From Novosphingobium flavum (GTDB lineage: Bacteria > Pseudomonadota > Alphaproteobacteria > Sphingomonadales > Sphingomonadaceae), in the NCBI RefSeq assembly GCF_014230315.1, contig NZ_JACLAW010000007.1, positions 1 to 64,000 of the forward strand: a stretch of 64,000 nt of DNA, written 5' to 3'. Below, piece by piece: positions 55,423 to 64,000 of the stretch. Below the pieces are notes generated by a model, which did not search any database, had not been told where the DNA came from, and saw only the letters and a list, made by a program, of their open reading frames with translations. Position 1 is the first letter of the stretch. Each line of letters starts with the position of its first letter. Both the position numbers and the translations under genes were made by a program.

Positions 55423-55635
55423 ATGAAAGCCGGCGCGCGTAACCAGATCATCGGCACGGTCAAGTCGGTCAAGAAGGGCGACGTCATGTCGCTGGTCAAG
55501 GTCGACATCACCCAGGTCAGCACCATGGCCTCGGTGATCACCACTGAGTCGGTCGAGGACCTCGATCTCAAGGAAGGTGACCAGGTCGAACTGGTGATCA
55601 AGGCGGTTCACGTCCTGCCGGTCAAGCTGCCCTGA
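55423..55635 (+). CDS. Molbindin-like TOBE domain protein
   Basis: A 70-residue single-domain protein (Mop/molbindin type). The whole sequence is one TOBE fold: SARNQ-like GARNQIIGTVKSVKKGDVMSLVKVDI, then TTESVEDLDLKEGDQVELVIKAVHVLPV. Such proteins form hexamers that store molybdate or tungstate in the cytoplasm. AGGAGG precedes the ATG. The molybdenum hydroxylase at 12699-15372 is a likely user of the metal. It stands alone between a terminator and a convergent gene. Confidence 0.92.
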   Translation: MKAGARNQIIGTVKSVKKGDVMSLVKVDITQVSTMASVITTESVEDLDLKEGDQVELVIKAVHVLPVKLP

Positions 55636-55645
55636 CCGGCAAGCC

Positions 55646-55667
55646 CGGGCCGGTCTCACCCGGCCCG
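55646..55667. terminator. Hairpin between convergent genes
   Basis: CGGGCCGG (55646-55653) pairs with CCGGCCCG (55660-55667), loop TCTCAC. It lies between the molbindin-like stop and the end of the fadB-like gene. Confidence 0.55.
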
Positions 55668-55687
55668 ATCACTACCGCGAGCCCGGT

Positions 55688-57700
55688 TTACCCGGCCTGC
55701 TGTGCTGCCAGTTCGAGCAGCGCCTTGGAGGGTTCGATGCCCACGCCTTGCAGTTCGCTTGCAACCCGGTTGTAGCCGGCCTGTGCGGCATGGAACATCG
55801 GCCCGCCGGTATAGGCCGGCCAGCCGTAGCCATTGAGCCAGACCACGTCGATGTCGGCGGCCGAACGGGCAATTCCCTCGGCCAGGATCTGCGCGCCTTC
55901 GTCGACCATCGACCACACCGCGCGGGCGAAAATCTCCTGATCGGTGAAGGACTTCTGCGGCAGGCCCTTGTCCTTGGCATAGCCCGCGATGATCGCCAGC
56001 GCCTCGTCCGAGGGGCTGGGGCGGCGGTTCTCGTCGTAGTCGTAGAAGCCCTTGCCGGTCTTCTGCCCGCGCCGCCCGGCCTCGTTCAGCCGCTCGCGGA
56101 TGGTCGATCCGGTCGAGGTCTCGGCCGACCAGCCAAGGTCGAGCCCGGCCAGATCGCCGATCTTGAACGGCCCCATCGGCAGGCCGAAACCCTCGATTAC
56201 CCGGTCGATATCGTAGGGCGAGGCGCCCTCGGCAATCATTGCCTCGGCCTCGCGGCGGCGCACGGCGAGCATGCGGTTGCCGATGAAGCCATAGGCATTG
56301 CCCGAGACCACCGGCACCTTGCCGATCCGCTTGGCGAGATCGAGCGCGGTCGCCAGAACGTCGGGCGCGGTCTCGCTGCCCCTCACGATCTCCAGCAATT
56401 TCATGATGTTAGCCGGCGAGAAGAAGTGCAGCCCGACCGTATCGGCCGGACGGCCCCCGGCCGCGGCAATCGCGTCGACATCGAGGTAGGAGGTGTTGGT
56501 GGCGAGTATCGCCCCCGCCTTGGCCACTTCGCCGAACCGCTTGAACACTGCGGTCTTCACTTCCATCGTCTCGAAGGCCGCCTCGATCAGCAGGTCCGCC
56601 GCGCCAAGGTCGGCATAGTCCAGCGTCGGGGTCAGCAGGGCCAGCGCCCGGTCGCCCGCTTCCTGCGTGGTCCGCCCCGAGGCCACATTGCCGGCGATGT
56701 TCTTGCGGATCGTCTGCACCCCGCGCTCGAGGTTCTCCGCCGCCTGCTCGACCAGCGTCACCCCGATCCCGCGCAGCAGGAAGTTGATCGCGATCCCGGT
56801 GCCCATCGTCCCCGCGCCGACAACGCCGACCGCGTTCACCGGGCGCGGCGAGATCCCGTCCAGTTCGGGCAGCTTGGCGGTGCCGCGCTCTGCCGCGAAG
56901 ACATGGCGCAGCGCCGCGCTCTGCGGCCCTTCGCGCAAGGCCAGGAACAACTCGCGCTCCTTCGCCGCCGCTTGCGGGTAAGGCAGTTCGGTCGCCGCCT
57001 TGACCGCCGCGACGATTGCCGGCGGCGCATCCAGCCCGCGCAGCTTGCGCGCGTTCTTGGCCATGAACTGGTCGAAGGCCTCGGGCGCGAACGCTGGAAT
57101 TGCCCGCTCGCGCGTTGCCGTCACCGGCTTGCCTGCCGCCGACGCGGCAAAGGCCACCGTGTCCGCCAGCAGGTCATCCCCGGCCAGCGCATCGACCAGC
57201 CCGAGCGCGAGGGCGTCCTTCGCCCCGACCGGATTGCCGAAAGCGATCATCTCCAGCGCCTTGTCCACGCCAACGATGCGCGGCAGCAGCTGCGTCCCGC
57301 GCGAGCCCGGCATAAGGCCGAGCTTGACCTCGGGCAGCCCCAGCTTCGCCGAGGGCAGTGCCACCCGGTAATGGCAGGCCAGCGCCACTTCCAGCCCGCC
57401 GCCCAGCGCCGTGCCATGCAGCGCGGCCACGACCGGCTTCACGCTGTCCTGCAGCGCCTCGATCACTTCCGGCAGGAACGGCTCGGTCGGCGCCGCGCCG
57501 AATTCCTTGATGTCGGCCCCGGCGATGAAGGTCTTGCCCGCGCAGGCGATCACCAGCGCGCGCGCCTCATCCATCCCCGCCACCTCGCGCACCGCGCCCA
57601 GAATGGCCGCCCGCACCGCCTGCGACAGCGCATTGACCGGCGGATTATCGAGCAAAAGAACGGCAACGCCATCGGTTACGGTAAGCGACGAAATGGGCAT
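55688..57700 (-). CDS. FadB-like fusion: enoyl-CoA hydratase plus 3-hydroxyacyl-CoA dehydrogenase
   Basis: A 670-residue multifunctional beta-oxidation protein. Residues 1-190 are the crotonase-type part ([71 protein letters not shown]). The NAD domain starts near residue 290 ([21 protein letters not shown]) with [19 protein letters not shown] and [12 protein letters not shown]; the C-terminal helical domain follows. It hydrates an enoyl-CoA and oxidises the 3-hydroxyacyl-CoA, feeding a thiolase such as PcaF. The ATG at 57700 is the natural family start although the ribosome site is weak. It lies 40 bases after the PepSY gene on the same strand. Confidence 0.93.
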   Translation of the reverse strand: MPISSLTVTDGVAVLLLDNPPVNALSQAVRAAILGAVREVAGMDEARALVIACAGKTFIAGADIKEFGAAPTEPFLPEVIEALQDSVKPVVAALHGTALGGGLEVALACHYRVALPSAKLGLPEVKLGLMPGSRGTQLLPRIVGVDKALEMIAFGNPVGAKDALALGLVDALAGDDLLADTVAFAASAAGKPVTATRERAIPAFAPEAFDQFMAKNARKLRGLDAPPAIVAAVKAATELPYPQAAAKERELFLALREGPQSAALRHVFAAERGTAKLPELDGISPRPVNAVGVVGAGTMGTGIAINFLLRGIGVTLVEQAAENLERGVQTIRKNIAGNVASGRTTQEAGDRALALLTPTLDYADLGAADLLIEAAFETMEVKTAVFKRFGEVAKAGAILATNTSYLDVDAIAAAGGRPADTVGLHFFSPANIMKLLEIVRGSETAPDVLATALDLAKRIGKVPVVSGNAYGFIGNRMLAVRRREAEAMIAEGASPYDIDRVIEGFGLPMGPFKIGDLAGLDLGWSAETSTGSTIRERLNEAGRRGQKTGKGFYDYDENRRPSPSDEALAIIAGYAKDKGLPQKSFTDQEIFARAVWSMVDEGAQILAEGIARSAADIDVVWLNGYGWPAYTGGPMFHAAQAGYNRVASELQGVGIEPSKALLELAAQQAG

Positions 57701-57740
57701 GACGGGAATCCAGTTGAGACAGAACGATTGGATGAATGGT

Positions 57741-58934
57741 TCAGGACCAGAACAGCTCGCGCTTGCCGCGCTGGCGCCGGCGGTTCCACAGATCGAAGTA
57801 CATGATCGCGCCCGAGACGGTGAGGTAGAGCAGCGCAAACCCGCACAGCAGGCTGATCCACATACCCGAAATGCCGAAAGCATCGCCGCGGTGAATCTTC
57901 TTGGCGGTCTCGTCCACCTGCCAGCCGAAGGTCTGGCCCGGCGCAGGATAGTTCGGCTCGGTCAGGCTGACGCGCCTGCCGGTGGCCGCATTATAGACCA
58001 GCTGGTCGGGCGTGTTCTCGCCGGTCACGACCACGCCCTGCGGCATGCCCGCGAAATAGCGCAGGCGCACCACCTTGGCCGGAACTGCACCGTATTCGGC
58101 ACGGTAGGCGTGCAGGGTGGTCTCCAGCATCTTCGCGCTGTCGCCCTCGGTCAGCGGGCTGGACAGGTCCCGGGTGATTGCGGTGCGACCGCCGGCAAGC
58201 GCGGTATTGATCACCACGCCGATCGAACTGGTGGCGAGGATCGTGCCGGTCACCGCGATGACCGAAAGGAACAGGGCCGAGACAATCGCGGTGCCGCGAT
58301 GGAGCGTGCGCCACCAATCGCCGGCAAACCAGAAGGCGGCGCGGCGCTTGAGCCGCGCACGGGCCTTCCACAGCTGGATGTAGAACGCGATCCCGGTGAA
58401 GATCATTCCGCACATCAGCAGGCCCGAGGCAATGTCGAGCAGGATCACCCACGAGCCGAACCAGCGCATCCGGTGGATGTCCTTGATCGTGTTGCGCACC
58501 GAGGGGGAACTGATCGGCTTGAGCTTGATCTCGGCGGCGGGGGCGGCCTCTGCCCCGCTGACCGCGTCGAAGGAATACAACGTGCCAGCCGCTGCGACCC
58601 GGGCGAGCGGGCGGTCCCCCGCCATGCGGAATTCGACGAAGCCGAGCGGCTTTCCGGCCGCGGCTGGGCGCCCGGCACGGAAAGCCGTGGCCAGAGCGCC
58701 TGACCAGTCGAAGCCTTGGGGCAGGGGCTTGGCAGTGTAGTCGGGCAGGTCGAGCACCACGAAGTTCGGCGGTCCGTAGAGCCCGGCGCGGCGGCCCTGC
58801 ATGGTGGGATCAGTGGCAGGGGCGTGAGTGACTTCGGACCACAGGTCCATTGACTGCACCATCAGCCCGGTGATCGCGATGAACAGGCCGATGACGATCG
58901 CGAAGACGGCGGCATAGCGGTGATACTTGCGCAT
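57741..58934 (-). CDS. PepSY-associated membrane protein
   Basis: A 397-residue inner-membrane protein of the PepSY-associated TM family. Hydrophobic segments are visible near residues 7-27, 175-200, 235-260 and 350-375. The family pattern IHRMRWFGSWVILLDIASGLLMCGMIFTGI and WWRTLHRGTAIV includes the histidines thought to hold haem in these reductase-like proteins, and KKIHRGDAFGISGMWISLLCGFALLYLTVSG ends it. Relatives act with TonB receptors in reduction of iron-siderophore complexes. Here it could pass electrons to a periplasmic substrate. Divergent from the gallate dioxygenase gene, with an operator-like dyad between. Confidence 0.85.
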   Translation of the reverse strand: MRKYHRYAAVFAIVIGLFIAITGLMVQSMDLWSEVTHAPATDPTMQGRRAGLYGPPNFVVLDLPDYTAKPLPQGFDWSGALATAFRAGRPAAAGKPLGFVEFRMAGDRPLARVAAAGTLYSFDAVSGAEAAPAAEIKLKPISSPSVRNTIKDIHRMRWFGSWVILLDIASGLLMCGMIFTGIAFYIQLWKARARLKRRAAFWFAGDWWRTLHRGTAIVSALFLSVIAVTGTILATSSIGVVINTALAGGRTAITRDLSSPLTEGDSAKMLETTLHAYRAEYGAVPAKVVRLRYFAGMPQGVVVTGENTPDQLVYNAATGRRVSLTEPNYPAPGQTFGWQVDETAKKIHRGDAFGISGMWISLLCGFALLYLTVSGAIMYFDLWNRRRQRGKRELFWS

Positions 58935-59003
58935 CGAGGTCTCTCTCCCCTCACATGGGCGGTGTGGCCCGCTCCGGTTTGCGCGCACTATACAGCGTCG
59001 CCG

Positions 59004-59015
59004 ATTGTTCGCAAT
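59004..59015. promoter_or_regulatory. Operator-like dyad (ATTGTTCGCAAT)
   Basis: It lies 69 bases upstream of the PepSY gene and 119 bases upstream of the gallate dioxygenase gene. TGTTGGCAATTTTTGG follows and may be a second imperfect copy. Confidence 0.6.
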
Positions 59016-59134
59016 CCTGTTGGCAATTTTTGGTGGCTCTAAGCCCGCGCTTGACCGCGATCAATTTCGTCCGGCTCCTCTGCTGCCATGCCTGCTCCGG
59101 ACAATCCACCCATCGCGTAGCGGAGAGACAGCAC

Positions 59135-60406
59135 ATGGCACGCATCGTTGGAGGCATCGGTGCCTCGCATTCGCCCACCATCGGCTTTGCCAAGGACACC
59201 GGCAAGCACAATGATCCGCTGTGGGCCCCGATCTTCGAAGGCTTCGCTCAGGTGCGTGACTGGGTGCGCGCCAAAAAGGTCGACGTGATCTTCGCGATCT
59301 ACAATGATCACATCACCTCGTTCTTCTTCGATCACTATTCGCCGTTCGTGCTGGGCATCGCCGACAACTATGTCGCGGCAGACGAAGGCGGCGGCCCGCG
59401 CCGGTTCGCGCCGGTGAAGGGCCACGTTGCCCTCGCGCAGCACATTGCCATGTCACTCGTGGCCGACGAGTTCGACCTCTCGCTGTTCCAGGGCAAGCCG
59501 CTCGACCATGGCTGCCTCTCGCCGCTGTCGATGCTGGAGGACGAGGTGGGCAATGCCTGGGACGGCGCGATCGTGCCGTTGCAGGTCGGCGTGCTGCAAC
59601 TGCCGATCCCCAATGCCCGGCGCTGCTGGAAGCTGGGCCAGAGCCTGCGCAAGGCGATCGAGAGCTTTCCCGAGGATCTGAACGTCGCGGTCATGGCCAC
59701 CGGCGGCCTTTCTCACCAGGTTCACGGCGAGCGCGCGGGCTTTCTCAACGAGGCCTGGGACGAGGAATTCCTAGACCTGCTCGAGAGCAATCCGCAGAAA
59801 CTGGTGGAGACCCGCCTTGCCGAATATGTCGCGCTCGGCGGGATGGAAGGGGCCGAGGTGATCATGTGGCTGATCATGCGCGGCGCCCTGTCGGACAAGG
59901 TGGGCCTCGTCCACCGCACCACCTATGCCCCCTCGGTCACCAATATCGCCACGCTGGTCTTCGACGATCTGGGCAACTCTGCAGGCGAGGCTGCGATCGC
60001 GGCCCATCTCGAGCATGTCGGGCACGAACTGGCCGGGGCTGAGGCGGTGCAAGGGACCTATCCCTTCACCCCGACGCGCAGCCAGGCCAACTTCCGCATC
60101 AACGATTTCCTGCACCGCCTGATCGAACCGGCGCACCGCAGGCGCTTCGTTGCCGATTTCAACGGTCTCGCCGATGAATTCGCCCTCACTGCCGAGGAGC
60201 GCGATCTGATCGCCGGGCGCAAGTGGATCGAGATGATCCAGCGCGGGGTTTCGTTCTTCGTGCTGGAGAAGATGGCAGCGGTGATCGGCGTGTCCAATCC
60301 GGAAGTCTATGCCGCTTTTCGCGGCGAAACACTCGAACAATTCCTGGCCACGCGCAAGGCGCCGATCACCTATTCGGTGGCAGGCGCCGAGAAGCTCGAC
60401 GCCTGA
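59135..60406 (+). CDS. Gallate dioxygenase (LigB-LigA fusion, DesB-like)
   Basis: A 423-residue extradiol dioxygenase of the LigAB superfamily in which the LigB-like catalytic domain (residues 1 to about 290) is fused to a LigA-like C-terminal domain (about 310-423). The length and fusion order match gallate dioxygenase DesB/GalA. Iron ligands are His12 (GASHSP), His59 (YNDHIT) and Glu241 (GAEVIMW), with catalytic His194 (GGLSHQVHGERAG). The start at 59135 follows GGAGAG. It opens the ring of gallate (or a close trihydroxybenzoate) to 4-oxalomesaconate using Fe(II) and oxygen. No genes for later gallate steps are seen nearby. An operator-like dyad lies upstream. Confidence 0.9.
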   Translation: MARIVGGIGASHSPTIGFAKDTGKHNDPLWAPIFEGFAQVRDWVRAKKVDVIFAIYNDHITSFFFDHYSPFVLGIADNYVAADEGGGPRRFAPVKGHVALAQHIAMSLVADEFDLSLFQGKPLDHGCLSPLSMLEDEVGNAWDGAIVPLQVGVLQLPIPNARRCWKLGQSLRKAIESFPEDLNVAVMATGGLSHQVHGERAGFLNEAWDEEFLDLLESNPQKLVETRLAEYVALGGMEGAEVIMWLIMRGALSDKVGLVHRTTYAPSVTNIATLVFDDLGNSAGEAAIAAHLEHVGHELAGAEAVQGTYPFTPTRSQANFRINDFLHRLIEPAHRRRFVADFNGLADEFALTAEERDLIAGRKWIEMIQRGVSFFVLEKMAAVIGVSNPEVYAAFRGETLEQFLATRKAPITYSVAGAEKLDA

Positions 60407-60435
60407 ACCTTAGTCCGTAGGGGGTACGGGCGAGG

Positions 60436-60470
60436 CGTGGGCAGGGCACCGGGGGGTCGCCCTGCCCACG
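60436..60470 (+). terminator. Hairpin after the dioxygenase gene
   Basis: A 12-bp stem (60436-60447 with 60459-60470) without a T run, 30 bases after the stop. Confidence 0.6.
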
Positions 60471-60529
60471 TCGCATCGCCACCTGGCCGCGTAACCCGCG
60501 ACTGACTGGACTATCTGGTTCAGCCGAGC

Positions 60530-60545
60530 TTGCCATTTATGGCAA
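60530..60545. promoter_or_regulatory. Inverted repeat TTGCCATTTATGGCAA
   Basis: A perfect 7-bp inverted repeat with a 2-base centre in the 280-base gap before the carboxylesterase gene. It is unlike the ATTGT..ACAAT dyad and may bind another regulator. Apart from it and the hairpin at 60436 I see nothing else in this gap. Confidence 0.4.
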
Positions 60546-60686
60546 TGGTCCAATCTGTAAGGCATTTGTGATGAACTGAATGGTACATGCCCTTGCCTTT
60601 GGGCGCGCGTTGGATAGACTGGCGGGGCAACGAGCGTTCGGCGGCCCGCGAGCGGGCCTTGCGCGAACCGCCAGAGGAGAGAGGTC

Positions 60687-62342
60687 ATGCCCCGCACCCG
60701 TGCCGTCATTCTGGCATTCGCGCTCATGCCTGCCTTTGCCCTGCCGGTCGGTGCTGCCGACAAGTCGATGCAGCCGATTTCGGGCGATCCGGTGGCTACG
60801 GCGAGCGGAAGGATCGCGGGGACTCGGCTCGACAGCGGGATCAAGGCCTATCTCGGCGTGCCCTATGCCGAGCCGCCGGTCGGCCCGCTGCGCTGGGCTC
60901 CGCCGCGACCGGCAAAATGGTCCGGCCTGTTCAACGCCGATCGCAAGGGCCCGGAATGCATCCAGGTCCTGCGCCCGCACGACATCAACCACTACTTCGG
61001 CGAGGAAGCCAGTGGCGAGGACTGCCTGACGCTCAACCTCTGGGCGCCAGCTGCGGCCAAGGCGGGCGAGAAGCGTCCGGTGATCGTCTTCCTCTATGGC
61101 GGCGGCTTCACCATCGGCTCCTCCGGCATGGCCAATTATGGTGGCGAGGACGTGGCCAAGGCCGGGGCGATCTACGTCAATTTCAATTACCGGGTCGGCG
61201 CCTTCGGCTTCCTCGCCCATCCCGAACTGACCCGCGAGCAAGGCGGCGCCTCGGGCAATTACGGGCTGATGGACCAGACCCTCGCGCTGCAATGGGTGCA
61301 CGACAATGTTGCGGCCTTCGGCGGCGATCCGGGCAAGGTGCTGATTATCGGCCAGTCGGCCGGGGCCAGCTCGGTCGCGGCGCAGGTGCAGAGCCCGGCG
61401 GCGCGCGGCTTGTTCCGCGCGGCAGTGATGTCGAGCGGGTGCAATTTCGCGGCGCCCAAGCCCGGCCTCGCCGAGGCGGAGCGGACCGGGCTTGCCCTGC
61501 AGCAGCGGCTGGGCGCGGCCAGCCTCGCCGCCATGCGCAATGTCCCGGCTGACCGGATTCTCGCCGCCCAGTCGGAAAGCCAGCTCGGGCTTGCCGTCTC
61601 GGGCGTGCGCATCGCCGGCCCGATCGTCGACGGGCGGGTCCTGCCGCTCCAGTCGGCGGATGCGATCGCCAGCGGCCAGTTCGCGCACGTGCCGATGATC
61701 GCCAGCTTCAACGACGATGATCTTGCTTTCGGCTATGGCGCGCTGACCGGCGCGGCCGATCTCGCCCAATATCGCGCCGCTGCGGAAAAGCTGTTCGGCG
61801 CCGATGCTGCTGCTTTCCTTCGGCTCTACCCGGCCAGGACCGATGCGGACGTGCGCCCCATGGCCCGCGCGGCGGCGCAGGACGGCGGCTTCGCCGCCTC
61901 GGCGCGGGGCTGCGCTGCGGCTCTGGCGGGGCAGGGCGCGGCGCTGTGGATCGACCGGTTCGCGCGCCGCCATCCCTATGTCGCCGGGCTGACCCTCGCC
62001 GATCAGGACCCGGCCACGGTCGGCGCTTATCACACGGCCGACATGCCCTACTGGCTCGGCACTTTCGATGCCTACAACATGCTGCGCCCGACCCGCGCCT
62101 GGACGGCGTGGGACCGGGCGCTTTCGGCGCGGATGATGGGTGCGCTGATCGCCATGGCAGAGACGGGATCGCCCGCTACGGCCGCCATGCCGTGGCAGGC
62201 CTGGAGCCCGCGCAACGATACGATGCTGGCCCTGGGCGATACCATTGCGACGAAGCCCTTCAACCTGGCCGGACAGGCCTGGCTCGCCGCCCATTCCGGG
62301 GCCGCCGCAGCCCAGCCCCGGCCGGCGGGTCCGCGTGACTGA
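60687..62342 (+). CDS. Secreted type B carboxylesterase 2
   Basis: A 551-residue paralogue of the esterase at 5050-6732. GAGGAGAGAGG precedes the ATG and a signal peptide ends near PVGAAD. Shared parts are QPISGDPV, YLGVPYAEPPVGPLRW, HDINHYFGEEASGEDCLTLNLWAP, the oxyanion loop YGGGFTIGSSG, the nucleophile in GQSAGASS, and the histidine in AYHTADMPYWLG. It should cleave an ester in the periplasm. Its place next to gallate dioxygenase makes a galloyl or related phenolic ester an attractive but unproven substrate. The two esterases share over most of their length an HDINHYFGEEASGEDC segment, so they belong to one subfamily. Confidence 0.92.
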   Translation: MPRTRAVILAFALMPAFALPVGAADKSMQPISGDPVATASGRIAGTRLDSGIKAYLGVPYAEPPVGPLRWAPPRPAKWSGLFNADRKGPECIQVLRPHDINHYFGEEASGEDCLTLNLWAPAAAKAGEKRPVIVFLYGGGFTIGSSGMANYGGEDVAKAGAIYVNFNYRVGAFGFLAHPELTREQGGASGNYGLMDQTLALQWVHDNVAAFGGDPGKVLIIGQSAGASSVAAQVQSPAARGLFRAAVMSSGCNFAAPKPGLAEAERTGLALQQRLGAASLAAMRNVPADRILAAQSESQLGLAVSGVRIAGPIVDGRVLPLQSADAIASGQFAHVPMIASFNDDDLAFGYGALTGAADLAQYRAAAEKLFGADAAAFLRLYPARTDADVRPMARAAAQDGGFAASARGCAAALAGQGAALWIDRFARRHPYVAGLTLADQDPATVGAYHTADMPYWLGTFDAYNMLRPTRAWTAWDRALSARMMGALIAMAETGSPATAAMPWQAWSPRNDTMLALGDTIATKPFNLAGQAWLAAHSGAAAAQPRPAGPRD

Positions 62343-62432
62343 TGGAGCGGCCGGCCCGCATCAAACGCTTGCTGACGGCACCTTCATCGGTCGCTAGGCT
62401 CGGCGCCAGGGAGCAAGGGAGCGGGGCGGACA

Positions 62433-63410
62433 ATGAACGGATCTTCTGGGCTGGCAAACCTGCACGCGCTGCTGGCCATGGCGGGTGTCGTCGCCCCGAT
62501 CTTCCTGCTCATCGCCCTCGGCTTCGCACTCGGCAGGGCGCGGGTGTTCAGCCCCGAGCAGGTGCGCGGCTTCGGCCGCTTCGTGCTGCTGGTCGCCTTG
62601 CCTGCCCTGCTGGTCAGCGTTCTGGCGCGGGCGGACATGTCACGGGTCCTGCGGCCGGATTACCTGCTGGTCTATACGCTGGCTTCGCTCGTGAGCTTCG
62701 GGCTGGGCCTGGCGTGGTTTCGCACCGCCGCCAGAACCGACCTGCCGACCGCGGCGGTGCGGGCGATGGGGATGAGCTGCTCGAATTCCGCCTTCATCGG
62801 CCTGCCGGTGGCGACCATGGTCTTCGGGGCCGCCGGGGCCGGGCCTTTCGCGCTCAACACGATCATCGAAAACCTCCTGATGTGGCCGGTCGTGCTGATC
62901 CTGATCGAGGTGGGGCAAAGCGGGGAACATCATCCGGGCCGGGTCGTGTTGTCGGTCGCCAAAAACCTCGTGCGCTCGCCGATGCTGGTCGGGATCGTGA
63001 TCGGGGCGGGCATCTCGCTCTCGGGCGTTCACCTGCCCGAATTCGCCTCGCGCACGCTCGGGGTCGTGGCCGGCGCCTCGGCGCCGCTGGCCCTGTTCAC
63101 CATCGGGGCGAGCCTTGCCGGGGTCAGCCTGCACGGACGGCGCGCAGCGATCGGGGCGATCGCGCTGGGCAAGCTGGCGCTCCATCCCTTGCTGGTCGTC
63201 CTCGCCCTGATGGTCGTGCCGATCGGCGATCCGGTGTTCCGGTCGGCGGCCGTCCTGCTGGCGGCCGTGCCTATGCTCTCCTCGTTCCCGGTGCTTGCCC
63301 AGCGCACCGGCGACGAGGCAACCTGCAGCGCGGCGCTGCTGGTCACCACGGTCATCTCCTTCTTCACCCTGCTGGTGACCATGGCCCTGCTTGGGCTAAA
63401 CCTCGCATGA
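62433..63410 (+). CDS. AEC-family transporter (auxin efflux carrier-like)
   Basis: A 325-residue inner-membrane protein with about 10 hydrophobic segments in the two-bundle AEC layout: VVAPIFLLIALGFALGRAR at the start, MSCSNSAFIGLPVATMVFGAAG in the first half, VLSVAKNLVRSPMLVGIVIGAGISLSG, and APLALFTIGASLAG in the second. Members move malonate, malate or other organic acids. In this setting it may carry an aromatic acid or ring-cleavage product. It lies 90 bases after the esterase and 33 bases before the dehydratase-like gene. Confidence 0.9.
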   Translation: MNGSSGLANLHALLAMAGVVAPIFLLIALGFALGRARVFSPEQVRGFGRFVLLVALPALLVSVLARADMSRVLRPDYLLVYTLASLVSFGLGLAWFRTAARTDLPTAAVRAMGMSCSNSAFIGLPVATMVFGAAGAGPFALNTIIENLLMWPVVLILIEVGQSGEHHPGRVVLSVAKNLVRSPMLVGIVIGAGISLSGVHLPEFASRTLGVVAGASAPLALFTIGASLAGVSLHGRRAAIGAIALGKLALHPLLVVLALMVVPIGDPVFRSAAVLLAAVPMLSSFPVLAQRTGDEATCSAALLVTTVISFFTLLVTMALLGLNLA

Positions 63411-63443
63411 CGATACCCGCCCATCTGGGTCAGGAGGCCTGAC

Positions 63444-64000
63444 GTGAAGAACGCGATTGCATCGGTTTCGCTGAGCGGCACGCTGGAAGACAAGATCCGC
63501 GCCGCCGCCGCCGCCGGGTTCGACGAGATCGAGATCTTCGACCTCGACTTCGTCGCCTCGCCGCTCTCGGCGCGCGAGACGCGAAAGCTGATCGGCGATC
63601 TTGGCCTGACCGTGTCGCTTTACCAGCCGTTCCGCGATCTCGAAGGCATGCCCGCGCCCTTGCGCGAGCGGGCCTTTGCCCGGCTCGAGCAGAAGTTCGA
63701 TGTCATGGCCGAGCTGGGCTGCGACCGGTTGCTGCTCTGCTCGAACTGTTCGTCGCTGTCTTCGGGAGACCGGGGGCGGATGATCGCGGACCTGCGCGAA
63801 GCGGGCGAGCGGGCCGGTCGGCGCGGCCTGCTGATCGGCTACGAGGCGCTGGCCTGGGCCACCCATGTCTGGGATCACCGCGAGGCATGGGAGATCGTGA
63901 AGGCGGTCGATCATCCCAATTTCGGCATCCTGCTCGATTCGTTCCACTCGCTCTCGCGGCAGGTGCCGGTCGAATCGATCCGTGAGATCGACCCGGCCAA
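63444..64000 (+). CDS. 3-dehydroshikimate dehydratase-like TIM barrel, 5' part
   Basis: The first 185 codons of a gene that runs out of the window. GTG start with CAGGAGG upstream. The sequence KNAIASVSLSGTLEDKI, AAAAGFDEIEIFDLDF, LYQPFRDLEGMP, KFDVMAELGCDRLLLCSNCS, LIGYEALAWATHVWDHREAWEIV and FGILLDSFHSLSRQ follows the QuiC-type 3-dehydroshikimate dehydratases (sugar phosphate isomerase-like barrel), which make protocatechuate from quinate or shikimate. Glu and His in the metal site are in the IGYEALAW and DSFHSL segments. Many QuiC proteins carry a dioxygenase-like C-terminal half; that part is not visible. This again points to plant phenolic catabolism. Confidence 0.85.
   Translation, partial: MKNAIASVSLSGTLEDKIRAAAAAGFDEIEIFDLDFVASPLSARETRKLIGDLGLTVSLYQPFRDLEGMPAPLRERAFARLEQKFDVMAELGCDRLLLCSNCSSLSSGDRGRMIADLREAGERAGRRGLLIGYEALAWATHVWDHREAWEIVKAVDHPNFGILLDSFHSLSRQVPVESIREIDPA

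Overview
The window is GC-rich, densely packed and comes from an alphaproteobacterium of the sphingomonad type (Novosphingobium, Sphingobium or Sphingomonas). That assignment is inferred from four large TonB-dependent receptors of the 'VVTGSR...SPTPVTV' type, many secreted hydrolases and a DesB-like gallate dioxygenase. I cannot name a species. The whole window reads as one catabolic region: outer-membrane uptake, periplasmic or secreted esterases and lactonases, MFS and AEC transporters, a molybdenum hydroxylase, CoA-dependent beta-oxidation-type enzymes and ring cleavage.

The most striking content is a selenocysteine (Sec) system. Two long paralogous genes (8015-9736 minus and 42989-44680 plus) are each interrupted at codon 105 by an in-frame TGA, and each TGA is followed by Gly-Ser-Cys. 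This is the UGSC (seleno)protein motif. The same window encodes the Sec-specific elongation factor SelB (35262-37193 minus) and a tRNA-Sec with anticodon UCA (selC, 53954-54047 plus) directly after a thioredoxin reductase gene. I do not see selA or selD here.

Layout. 1-900: end of an ABC transporter ATPase and a SnoaL-like protein. 886-7894: TonB receptor 1, then secreted dienelactone-hydrolase-like and carboxylesterase genes. 8015-11160: selenoprotein UGSC-1 divergent from a lactonase-like protein. 11241-17520 (minus): apparent operon MFS transporter, RraA-like, 2Fe-2S subunit, molybdopterin subunit, alpha/beta hydrolase. 17810-20125: lactonase-like and aldo/keto reductase. 20440-25291: TonB receptor 2, isochorismatase-like protein, thioredoxin-reductase-like protein. 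25335-27033: LysR regulator divergent from a LUD protein. 27232-32378: TonB receptor 3 and CocE-type hydrolase. 32423-35212: glutaredoxin-like, MFS and siderophore-interacting-like proteins. 35262-39495: selB divergent from an isochorismatase-like protein and a CapA-like protein. 39685-46118: TonB receptor 4, selenoprotein UGSC-2, MFS. 46210-48185: GntR regulator and lactonase. 48331-52835: MaoC-like dehydratase, enoyl-CoA hydratase and two class III CoA-transferases. 52908-55635: trxB, selC, pcaF-type thiolase, molbindin-like protein. 55688-58934 (minus): FadB-like fusion and PepSY protein. 59135-64000: gallate dioxygenase, carboxylesterase, AEC transporter and the start of a 3-dehydroshikimate-dehydratase-like gene.

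A recurring 12-bp dyad close to ATTGTTNACAAT or ATTGTTCGCAAT lies in most of the promoter regions, including those of selB, UGSC-1, TonB receptors 2, 3 and 4, MFS genes, the MaoC operon, the dioxygenase and the GntR gene itself. I infer one regulon, possibly run by the GntR/FCD regulator at 46210-46962, which joins selenoprotein expression to uptake and breakdown of plant-type phenolic or ester compounds. The actual substrate and the reaction of the selenoproteins are unknown to me.
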